A stretch of 64,000 nucleotides of DNA from Apostichopus japonicus (lineage: Eukaryota > Echinodermata > Holothuroidea > Aspidochirotida > Stichopodidae). The notes beneath the pieces are model-generated. The model was not told the origin of the DNA, searched no databases, and saw only the letters and a program-made list of their open reading frames with translations. Position 1 is the stretch's first letter. The number at the start of each line of letters is the position of its first letter. The translations under genes and the position numbers were made by a program. Positions 53,601 through 57,300 of the stretch are shown in pieces. Location: NCBI RefSeq assembly GCF_037975245.1, contig NC_092565.1:6812999-6876998 (forward strand), read 5' to 3'.

Positions 53601-55738
53601 TAGGTCTACCAGTGTAGACCTACCAGTATATGGTCTAGAAACCTAAAACCACTCACCCTAGAATACCAAGGAGGGCCACAAATATGATTGACAGTGTTAC
53701 CCTCTTACAGCCCAGACTTGAGTCCACTTGTTCCCTCTTACCACCGCAGTTACCGCAGCAACGGCAGCAACAGAAACAGAAGCCGATAAAAGGCACCAGG
53801 AAAAACAGTAGAATTCCGATCAGAACCAATATAACCACACCAATAAAACCTAGTATGAGCTGCAACAAGAGAGGAGGAAAAAAACCTGAAAAATTGTCTC
53901 CAAAAGGACAAAGGGTTTTGTGTAAACATTGAGCTGATTTAAATACAACAAGAAAACAGTGTAGTTATTGCATAAAACTAAAAGAGCTGATATTTTACTT
54001 TCCAATGGCAGACTGACAAGTGAGAGTCTGTCTGGGTTGTTTTGAATACATCCTGCCAGAACCAACATTTCAGGCCCTCTATTAAAGGCACCTTCTCAAC
54101 AAGAAGAGCTGTGAGTGTAGTAAATTACTACTTGCAATTAAATGCAATAATTAAATAAATGTCATAAGAAAAAACAGAAAGCATTTCTTAATGTCAACAA
54201 ATGGGTAATTCAAAAACCATGTGCAGTTGCCAACAAATTTCTATGAACCAAGAACTGTCACGAATGCATGTACCCTATACAGTACAGGTGAAATGCTAGT
54301 ATTGTGTTTTTGTTCGTTTAATAATTGATTGCGTTTAAACATAGAGCCATGTTCCACCCCTTGCATGTACTTGTAGTGTAAACGCAAATTTTGATGAGTG
54401 TAGCGTTTAGCTTATTACACTCTTATTTAAAACACTAATATTCGATGAGGCATGATACAGACAATCAATTTGGTCTATAGCCAGGGGACGGGCCGAGGGT
54501 CCCCCCAGCATTTACTAAAATTATTACACCTATATAGTATACGTGTGCATCGGACAGATCGACAAGTATGCATTGAAAAATGGGCAGATGCACGTTTCGG
54601 AGCGTTGGTAAATAATGGGGGGGGCTTATCATGCATTTGCCCCCTCAAATTTTTCATTGGAGGGGCTGAGCCCCCCAAAGGCCCCCCCCCCGGTTCCTCC
54701 GCCACTGGTTTGTTATGTAGTTGTGTGGTTGACATCTTTCTTCTATACATATTCTATACAAGTTGAAGAGTAACGTATGCTTGTTCTTCTATCAAATATG
54801 AATTTCATGCGACTGTAAGATATTAATACGATAAAGCATCAACACTCGAGGAAATTGGCAAACTTATTAAGATCAATTATTGTTAAATATCTGCAAATCT
54901 GTTAGAGTAACAGGAACGCCATCTTACCTCCCCAGCGGTAGCACCAATATCCTCAATTTCTCCATTATCATTTAAGTCTATGAGGACATTCCTGATGGTC
55001 TCTGAAAATAGGATAAGACAACAAATTTATGGTTTGTCATTTGAATGCTACTCAGAACTAAAGAATTCAGCAACCTTGTAAAAAGTGGATGTAGATTTGG
55101 TGAGAGGAGAAAATTGGTCCACGGGCAGCAAGAGGAAATTGGGTCAGATAACATACAGTGCTTTCGTTTTAACAACTTGTCGACGAATTGAAAACAAAGA
55201 AAAGTTACTGGTCAGGGTGGTCTAGTTTCTCACTTTCCTGATTTGTCTAATCTACTGATTGATATCATTTTAGCAATGTGCTCCCATTCCCCATATGAGA
55301 CTCCACCCACTCAAATCCTAATTCCGATATTACCACGACCAGACAAATCAGTAAACCAACGATGGAAAGCTAGGAGTCCTCCAAAATAAATTCTTGGCAA
55401 AGAGTCGAGACACTTCTGAAGATCACCTCTTCGCCATATTCCACGAGAAAGCCTCAAATTGCATTAAGATGCAACTTACCGTAGGGTAATCCGTGGACGA
55501 CAAAGTCCACAAACCCTTGCGACATATCCGAGAGGACCTTGGGATGTTTGATATCGTCGAACGACAGCTCCAAGTTGGACTTTGGGATGGGGTCAAACAT
55601 CCCCCAATTAATGGTCCCATCGTCGTTGATGCTGGGGGTTACTGCCCCATCTACCTTAATAGTCCTTTCATAAATCCCTGTTATGAGAATTAAGTTGCAA
55701 AAGGCAGTCCAAACGAACCACGATGATCTGTTCTTCAT
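12952..55738 (-). CDS. PROM1: Prominin-like five-pass membrane glycoprotein gene, 23 coding exons (whole spliced CDS)
   Basis: Prominins are cholesterol-binding glycoproteins of microvilli, cilia and other plasma-membrane protrusions and are released on small vesicles. Joining 23 minus-strand exons at GT-AG sites gives one open frame of 982 codons plus a stop. Order of parts: signal peptide (about 1-24); N-terminal ectodomain; TM1 (about 112-138) with a [11 protein letters not shown] cluster; TM2 (165-184); extracellular loop 1 (185-430); TM3 (432-460); a short loop ending [11 protein letters not shown]4 (482-507); extracellular loop 2 (508-789); TM5 (793-813) running into V-K-L-A-K-H-Y; then a 165-170-residue tail. 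This five-TM order, the cysteine cluster after TM1 and the end of TM5 match vertebrate prominin. Many N-x-S/T sequons lie in the loops. Length compares with about 865 residues in human PROM1. Orthology to PROM1 rather than other prominins is not established; the symbol means family level. The last two exons are less certain than exons 1-21. Confidence 0.9.
13690..14319 (-). other. Proline-rich open reading frame in prominin intron 22, doubtful
   Basis: 209 codons without a stop on the minus strand, the longest frame in the window not made by a trinucleotide microsatellite. The C-terminal half is P-P-P-S-P-P-rich, encoded by a (ggtggtgatggc)-type minisatellite at about 13765-13845; the N-terminal half has mixed composition. 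The plus strand is strongly purine-rich over 13930-14130, which by itself removes stops from the minus strand. It could be an alternative tail exon, but no in-phase acceptor stood out. Probably chance. Confidence 0.2.
13763..13848. repeat. GGTGGYGATGGC-type minisatellite
   Basis: Tandem 9-12-mers of ggcggtggtgat on the plus strand. Confidence 0.85.
14501..14646. repeat. Two TA microsatellites separated by 27 bp
   Basis: (TA)n at about 14501-14574 and (AT)n at about 14602-14645 with aaacgtctagatgatacctt between. The pair can fold back on itself. It creates spurious Tyr-Ile frames on both strands. Confidence 0.95.
14647..17469. other. Prominin intron 22, left part; no gene
   Basis: Contains a short tandem repeat of gaagaaatgaaatat (15917-15960), T12 and G14 runs at 16361-16386, and a gaaatgaaatgatatgaaa tract near 16585-16610 that looks like a LINE-type tail. 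No coding exon recognised. Confidence 0.35.
17470..17556 (-). CDS. PROM1: Prominin exon 22 candidate (arginine-rich tail segment; residues 900-928)
   Basis: Acceptor CAACAG and donor GTAAAC (weak), 87 nt, phase 1 to 1. It encodes [20 protein letters not shown] then G-R-Q-Y-S-F-D-D. An alternative in-frame AG six bases upstream would add two residues. The basic cluster R911-R914 would lie on the cytoplasmic side. I recognise no domain. Support is phase agreement on both sides across an 8.7-kb and a 4.4-kb intron, and coding-like composition. Confidence 0.6.
17563..22199. other. Prominin intron 21, first part; no gene
   Basis: AT-rich sequence with short random open frames. A GA-rich tract lies at 21410-21465 and G-runs near 20935. 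No exon with good splice sites in a compatible phase was noticed. Confidence 0.35.
22180..22560. repeat. Degenerate minisatellite with ttagtactt core
   Basis: About ten loosely spaced copies of a ttagtacttntcaa-like motif at irregular 25-50-bp intervals; too diverged for a firm period. Confidence 0.6.
22620..26193. other. Prominin intron 21, second part, downstream of the alternative stop
   Basis: AT-rich. It includes poly-C at 22810-22827, an inverted/tandem ttcttgataagaat cluster at 23738-23830, and interrupted A-tracts at 25180-25240. It would be 3' UTR for the short prominin form near its right end. Confidence 0.35.
25288..25309 (-). terminator. Two candidate AATAAA signals for the short prominin form
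   Basis: Two minus-strand AATAAA hexamers (25288-25293 and 25304-25309) lie about 900 nt downstream of the alternative stop at 26194. They would serve a transcript that reads through exon 21. The region is AT-rich, so chance matches are likely. Confidence 0.25.
26194..26306 (-). CDS. PROM1: Prominin exon 21, read-through alternative terminal exon (913-residue form)
   Basis: If the internal donor at 26237-26232 is not used, the frame reads on from N-H-G as [13 protein letters not shown] and stops at TAG 26196-26194. The last residues, S-Y-F, fit a class I PDZ ligand (S/T-x-hydrophobic). This shorter form would be closer in length to vertebrate prominins. Which form is made cannot be decided from DNA; both are in frame. 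Confidence 0.5.
26238..26306 (-). CDS. PROM1: Prominin exon 21, spliced form (tail with PPxY; residues 877-899)
   Basis: Acceptor AATTTCAG, phase 1. It encodes [22 protein letters not shown], with a PPxY motif at 894-897. An internal donor, CACG|GTGAGG, leaves phase 1, exactly what exon 22 needs. If that donor is ignored, the frame continues to a stop at 26194 (separate entry). Confidence 0.8.
26770..26808. repeat. Perfect inverted repeat, 16-bp arms, 7-bp loop
   Basis: tgcatattaatatatt at 26770-26785 and its exact reverse complement at 26793-26808, around atatata. AT-only, so cruciform-prone. Confidence 0.9.
26866..27078. repeat. Tandem repeat, period about 92 bp, 2.3 copies
   Basis: Copies share gaacagttcctaaccttt (26901 and 26993), ctaatgctaataccact and caaagcactc.. 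in the same order. It lies in prominin intron 20. Confidence 0.85.
29249..29276. repeat. Long poly-A tract
   Basis: About 27 A residues on the plus strand. It could be a retroposon tail but no element body was recognised upstream. It gives a spurious poly-Lys frame end. Confidence 0.8.
29845..29925 (-). CDS. PROM1: Prominin exon 20 (cytoplasmic tail; residues 850-876)
   Basis: Acceptor CTCATACAG, donor GTATTC (weak), phase 1 to 1, 81 nt. It encodes [25 protein letters not shown] nearer AG (CCCACACAG) was rejected because it runs into a stop in the required phase. The exon can be skipped in frame. Confidence 0.78.
30438..30618 (-). CDS. PROM1: Prominin exon 19 (TM5 and start of cytoplasmic tail; residues 790-849)
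   Basis: Acceptor CCCCCAG, donor GTAAGA, phase 0 to 1. TM5 ([17 protein letters not shown]) runs into [13 protein letters not shown], very close to the human sequence at this point, then a basic stretch and M-N-E-M-Q-N-G-N-G. This is one of the two strongest anchors for the family call. Confidence 0.95.
30904..31250 (+). mobile_element. 3' fragment of a non-LTR (LINE) retrotransposon, opposite strand to prominin
   Basis: An open stretch ending at TAA 31087-31089 reads [14 protein letters not shown], then [11 protein letters not shown] and [12 protein letters not shown]. The pattern H-P-L ... R-x-x-R-L-P ... T-N-R ... S-F-I-P-x-x-I-x-L-x-N is the typical C terminus of LINE ORF2 proteins. It is followed by a ~140-bp AT-rich 3' UTR and a ttatcttatcttatcttata tail. 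5'-truncated, an inert relic in intron 18. Confidence 0.75.
31302..31391 (-). CDS. PROM1: Prominin exon 18 (end of extracellular loop 2; residues 760-789)
   Basis: Acceptor TTTTACAG, donor GTGAGT, phase 0-0. It encodes [20 protein letters not shown]-split by Y-T-C-G-Y. The paired cysteines 767 and 782 just before TM5 match the family, in which two cysteines flank this segment. Confidence 0.9.
32377..32583 (-). CDS. PROM1: Prominin exon 17 (extracellular loop 2, glycosylation-rich; residues 691-759)
   Basis: Acceptor GTCAACAG, donor GTAATT (non-consensus at +5), phase 0-0, 69 codons. Four sequons (N-I-T, N-E-T, N-E-T, N-I-T) and repeated V-E-A-A-V-S-S-V helix. It precedes the cysteine-containing exon 18. 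Confidence 0.9.
32638..32707. repeat. TTTTG/TTTG simple repeat
   Basis: Irregular tttgttttgttttg run bordering the duplicated segment that follows. Confidence 0.85.
32708..33020. repeat. Tandem duplication of about 152 bp in prominin intron 16
   Basis: Copies at 32708-32859 and 32869-33020 share gattgctttttgataa, tgcatgcatcctttttcatc and gcctgcttaacttgaacaat in the same order and spacing, with roughly 15% differences by eye. Confidence 0.92.
33171..33254 (-). CDS. PROM1: Prominin exon 16 (extracellular loop 2; residues 663-690)
   Basis: An 84-nt phase 0-0 exon, acceptor ATTTACAG, donor GTAAGT, encoding [17 protein letters not shown] with an N-Q-T sequon at its first residue. The helical pattern continues. 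Confidence 0.86.
33802..33882 (-). CDS. PROM1: Prominin exon 15 (extracellular loop 2; residues 636-662)
   Basis: An 81-nt phase 0-0 exon, acceptor CTGCTTAG, donor GTAAGT. It encodes [19 protein letters not shown] with an N-G-T sequon. It could be skipped without a frameshift. Confidence 0.86.
34683..34847 (-). CDS. PROM1: Prominin exon 14 (extracellular loop 2; residues 581-635)
   Basis: Acceptor TTTGCAG, donor GTGAGT, phase 0-0, 55 codons. It encodes a leucine- and aspartate-rich helical segment ([19 protein letters not shown]). A 178-codon open frame on the opposite strand here is a shadow. Confidence 0.9.
35651..35824 (-). CDS. PROM1: Prominin exon 13 (extracellular loop 2; residues 523-580)
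   Basis: Acceptor CCCGCAG, donor GTGAGT, phase 0-0, 58 codons. It contains [12 protein letters not shown], an N-G-S sequon, and [12 protein letters not shown], whose cysteine (557) matches the conserved C-K/x pattern of extracellular loop 2. Confidence 0.9.
36258..36313. repeat. Short tandem repeat of ggaagcttgtcg
   Basis: Four imperfect 11-15-bp copies in prominin intron 12. Confidence 0.75.
36395..36518 (-). CDS. PROM1: Prominin exon 12 (TM4, start of extracellular loop 2; residues 481-522)
   Basis: Acceptor AAACAG, donor GTAAGA, phase 2 to 0. It encodes TM4 ([20 protein letters not shown]) and then [14 protein letters not shown]. The cysteine plus E-x-F-x-I-F pattern just after TM4 resembles the equivalent place in vertebrate prominins. 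Confidence 0.9.
37284..37970. mobile_element. Non-autonomous hAT-like DNA transposon, copy 2 (in prominin intron 11)
   Basis: Terminal repeats catgggcgtcaacagg (37284-37299) and cctgctgacgcccatg (37955-37970) match as inverted repeats with one mismatch and are flanked by a perfect 8-bp duplication gctaccgt (37276-37283, 37971-37978). The segment near 37900-37930 is the reverse complement of a segment in copy 1 (ggagcgccaccat), so the two are related but opposite in orientation. No coding frame in 687 bp. Confidence 0.88.
38010..38159 (-). CDS. PROM1: Prominin exon 11 (TM3 and second cytoplasmic loop; residues 431-480)
   Basis: Acceptor TTTGGCAG, donor GTAAGT, phase 2 to 2. It encodes TM3 ([20 protein letters not shown]) and then [19 protein letters not shown] short basic, cysteine-containing loop between TM3 and TM4 is expected in prominins. 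Confidence 0.9.
39085..39165. repeat. Dispersed TGACC-rich repeat fragment beside exon 10
   Basis: attgacctcatgtgacctttgac followed by a 'ggttcttgcactc' segment resembles the fragments at 44.6 kb and 57.1 kb. Confidence 0.5.
39259..39335 (-). CDS. PROM1: Prominin exon 10 (end of extracellular loop 1; residues 406-430)
   Basis: Acceptor TTGACAG, donor GTATGC (weaker than its neighbours), phase 0 to 2. It encodes [12 protein letters not shown] ... N-N-W-L-N-Y. The last two bases join exon 11 to give Arg431 at the cusp of TM3. Reading through the donor gives a further hydrophobic stretch that is not part of the protein in this model. Confidence 0.83.
40030..40092 (-). repeat. Polypyrimidine tract, G-rich in the prominin transcript
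   Basis: Repeated ccccctccc blocks on the plus strand give at least eight runs of three or more G on the transcribed RNA, a G-quadruplex-like pattern about 120 bp downstream of exon 9. Confidence 0.6.
40216..40356 (-). CDS. PROM1: Prominin exon 9 (extracellular loop 1; residues 359-405)
   Basis: A 141-nt phase 0-0 exon, acceptor TACCTCAG, donor GTAAGT. It encodes an acidic helical stretch with an N-Q-T sequon and [16 protein letters not shown]. It continues the helical ectodomain between exons 8 and 10. Confidence 0.87.
41204..41278 (-). CDS. PROM1: Prominin exon 8 (extracellular loop 1; residues 334-358)
   Basis: A 75-nt phase 0-0 exon with acceptor GTCACAG and donor GTAAGT, encoding [16 protein letters not shown]. 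Being a multiple of three with phase 0 at both ends, it could be skipped without loss of frame. Confidence 0.85.
41964..42148 (-). CDS. PROM1: Prominin exon 7 (extracellular loop 1 with C-P-T-C pair; residues 272-333)
   Basis: The acceptor used is GGATAG, with a pyrimidine-rich lead. It gives phase 1 and reads [11 protein letters not shown] second AG eight bases further in (TTTGCAG) looks stronger but would break frame with exon 6. The donor is GTGAGT, phase 0. The exon has a long charged helix, an N-L-T sequon and S-C-P-T-C-D (Cys315 and Cys318), probably a loop disulfide. Confidence 0.85.
44284..44373 (-). CDS. PROM1: Prominin exon 6 (extracellular loop 1; residues 242-271)
   Basis: Acceptor TTTGCAG, donor GTAAGG, phase 1 to 1, 90 nt. 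It encodes a mostly helical acidic segment (E-N-T-L-A-T-D-V ... D-D-L-D-K-L-S-E). Its heptad-like leucines suit the long helical bundles of the prominin ectodomain. Confidence 0.85.
44560..44730. repeat. Dispersed TGACC-rich repeat fragment in intron 5
   Basis: tgacctctgttgacctcaaaatgacctt followed by gttcttct...tatg...accaaatatgaagttc; the same order of blocks occurs at 57.1 kb. Confidence 0.55.
44882..45034. mobile_element. Short inverted-repeat element with CCGAGGAC motifs
   Basis: cagaccgaggac (44882-44893) and gtcctcggtcag (45023-45034) are inverted repeats with one mismatch. The motif ccgaggac also occurs twice inside, flanking a near-hairpin gtgattctttagaaatcac. Beside it lie CA-rich sequence and attccttttgc...aaggaac, the same end structure as the array end at 50.9 kb. 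Confidence 0.5.
46589..46655 (-). CDS. PROM1: Prominin exon 5 (extracellular loop 1; residues 220-241)
   Basis: A 67-nt exon with acceptor TTGTTTAG and donor GTGAGT, phase 0 to 1. It encodes [22 protein letters not shown]. Support is splice-site quality and phase agreement with exons 4 and 6; the segment itself is not diagnostic. Confidence 0.82.
48300..50760. repeat. Tandem-like repeat array rich in AGGTCA/TGACC half-sites (prominin intron 4)
   Basis: About six diverged copies of a unit with ttgacctttggtgacct, cacatgaccgttaagtttg, cactgggagttattgca, aactttgacct and gaaggtacctttaaca in fixed order. The marker acatgacc recurs near 48503, 48810, 49208, 49619, 49913 and 50572, spaced roughly 300, 400, 410, 295 and 660 bp, so long and short units alternate. 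No coding frame survives. Confidence 0.9.
50829..50936. repeat. CA/CATA microsatellite and terminal hairpin ending the array
   Basis: (CACA) and (CATA) runs to 50888, then ggttccttttgct-aa-agcaaggaacc (50907-50932), a near-perfect hairpin. Confidence 0.85.
50987..51070. repeat. CTGA tetranucleotide microsatellite
   Basis: About 21 perfect CTGA units; it creates a spurious Ser-Gln-Ser-Val repeat frame on the minus strand. Confidence 0.97.
52857..52977 (-). CDS. PROM1: Prominin exon 4 (end of TM2, start of extracellular loop 1; residues 179-219)
   Basis: Acceptor TTTGCAG, donor GTAAGT, phase 2 to 0. It encodes [12 protein letters not shown] then a hydrophilic stretch with an N-Y-T sequon. Reading directly from exon 3 completes TM2. 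It is followed by a 6.2-kb intron that carries the large half-site repeat array. Confidence 0.9.
53421..53631. repeat. Minisatellite ctaccagtgta with 60-bp higher-order period (prominin intron 3)
   Basis: Fourteen copies of a 12-17-bp monomer. Monomer variants recur in the order ggtct, gcct, aaact, tgcct+cagta, so the array repeats every 60-61 bp (aggtctacc-type starts at 53481, 53541 and 53602). It ends about 25 bp from the exon 3 donor. Confidence 0.95.
53657..53859 (-). CDS. PROM1: Prominin exon 3 (TM1, cysteine-rich loop, most of TM2; residues 112-178)
   Basis: The most diagnostic exon. TM1 (L-I-L-G-F-I-G-V-V through F-I-G) is followed by [14 protein letters not shown], the cytoplasmic cysteine cluster typical of prominins, and then by the start of TM2 ([12 protein letters not shown]). 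The acceptor is TTGCAG and the donor GTGAGT; phase 0 to 2. The cysteines are likely palmitoylation sites; that is inference. Confidence 0.95.
54481..54708. mobile_element. Short G/C-ended element, possible third relative of the hAT-like family
   Basis: Left end ccaggggacggg... and right end ggttcctccgccactgg are roughly inverted, with internal gggggggg and cccccccc runs as in copies 1 and 2. No matching 8-bp flanks were found, so the call is weak. It lies in prominin intron 2. Confidence 0.4.
54928..55001 (-). CDS. PROM1: Prominin exon 2 (residues 87-111, ectodomain)
   Basis: Acceptor TTTTCAG and donor GTAAGA bound a 74-nt exon, phase 1 to 0. It encodes [20 protein letters not shown]. It is too short to stand out as an open frame but fits both neighbours in phase. 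It lies just ahead of TM1, as in the prominin family. Confidence 0.88.
55480..55738 (-). CDS. PROM1: Prominin exon 1 (start codon, signal peptide, residues 1-86)
   Basis: Starts at ATG 55738. The first residues, M-K-N-R-S-S then a hydrophobic run [13 protein letters not shown], form a signal peptide; the rest is the start of the N-terminal ectodomain (N-W-G-M-F-D-P and G-F-V-D-F-V-V). The donor is GTAAGT just after Y86, leaving phase 1. A good acceptor lies 106 bp upstream, so this exon probably also carries 5' UTR. No earlier in-frame ATG with a better signal sequence is visible. Confidence 0.9.
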
Positions 55739-55844
55739 TGTCGTGACGGCCTCAGAGTTCTCTCTTATCCGTTATTGCACACTGCCCGCAGCGGCTGGTC
55801 TGGGTATAAGATTCTCTACCGTGGTGCTCTTAATATTCTGTTAT
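55739..55844 (-). other. PROM1: Probable 5' UTR part of prominin exon 1
   Basis: On the minus strand a good acceptor (pyrimidine-rich TTTTTATTATTGCAG) ends at 55845, and the next 106 bases lead to the start codon with no clear earlier start. This suggests the transcript begins in at least one more upstream, non-coding exon beyond 55845. The promoter was not located. Confidence 0.5.
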
Positions 55845-57109
55845 CTGCAATAATAAAAATGGTATAGATTTGGAAGATTAACTAATCTAAGCAGATTGGC
55901 ATATGAAGAGTGTACTATACCCTTTCTTCTCTCAATTGGCTCCATACACCAACATTTCCTAATGTACCAAACACAAACCCCATACACCATGTTCCCACCT
56001 CCCCCCATCCTCCTTCCCAACTGCCTCCCCCACCCACCAATCCCCCCCCCCCCATTACACATATACACATTTCAAGTTTTGATCAATCTGGAGCAATTCA
56101 TTAAATATGTGCAAAGTATGATGTGGAATGTTGCACTTGCACATCAAAATTGCTTATTTTAGGCCTTAATAAGTTAACCCTTAATTACAAGCCCACAAAT
56201 TTGAATAATGTGATGTTCTTTCTTTCAAAGAAGACAAATCAAATATTTCAACAAATTTGCCTTAGGTCACAAACCTGTGTTCAGTGACTTAAAAACGACA
56301 ATCGTGAAAACAGAGGGATAAGATCATGAAAAATTAGGCAAGTCACATCCTATGCATTATCACTGTGCATAATAAGCTTAATATTTATTCATAAATAAAA
56401 CTAGAATTGAGAAAAGACTTGCAAATAATGGTCAATCTTTTATCAAGTTTGATGGGAGTTGCAGCTATTTTCATGAATATCTAATGCCTTTTAGAGTGAT
56501 TATGACAATGTTGTTCAAATGGCTACAGGTCTCCATAGAAGTTGCCATTCTTTACTGCCCACATCCAATCCGGGTGTTGTTCATCAGGCGTACAGGAAAG
56601 TACGGATAATATGACAGGCACTGACAACTGATCCGACGTTTGGCTAAGAATGCAGGGTTTGTTGTTATTGTTTAAATCAAACACATGATTGCCCGTCATG
56701 AACTGATGAAATGTGAGAATATAGAAATGGAGCCACACCCAATGCACTGCTCACAGTTATTTAAATACACTGTACTAGTATGGAATCCTAACGATGCATC
56801 AAATTGAAATTACTATTTCTTGCAGGTTTGGAACTTTAACCTAGGTAAAAGTGAAACAGTCCTGATAACTCCAAATACCTCAAAACTGTGATAACAAAAA
56901 TCCTATACAAACAGTCTGAAACATCATCTTTTCTGTGTGTGTGTGGTTGTACTTTAATGTACAATTCAGAAATTCAAATAAAAGTATCTCAAATGTGGGG
57001 ATTACATGATTTTAGTATCTGAGATGACAGTTATGGAATGTATATATAATGAGCTATATGAGCTATGTGATGTAACCTATCTTGGGATATTGTGTTTGCA
57101 AGGTTTACG

Positions 57110-57300
57110 GCTTTACAGAGTGTGACCTCTTATGACCTTTGACCTCCACCAAAAACAACAAGGTTCTTGTGCTCATTTAGGGAAGGCCACATGCCAAATA
57201 TGGGAGCAGCTTCCTATCTGGAGATGTCATGTATAGAAGGATTGCAAGGTTTGACCCATGGTGACCTTAAATGACCTTTGACCTACACTAAATTGTGTCA
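57110..57300. repeat. Dispersed TGACCTTTGACCT repeat fragment
   Basis: Contains tgacctcttatgacctttgacct and, 140 bp later, tgaccttaaatgacctttgacct, each including a perfect tgacctttgacct. The blocks between resemble those at 44.6 kb and 39.1 kb. Confidence 0.6.

Noticed and set aside
53421-53631. CRISPR-like regular repeats
   Set aside because: Eukaryotic intron minisatellite; monomers are contiguous and no unique spacers are present.
56523-56747. Minus-strand frame ending W-M-W-A-V-K-N-G-N-F-Y-G-D-L, faintly like the start of myotrophin
   Set aside because: Only about eight residues resemble it, no donor follows, and the frame stops at once; probably chance or a tiny relic.
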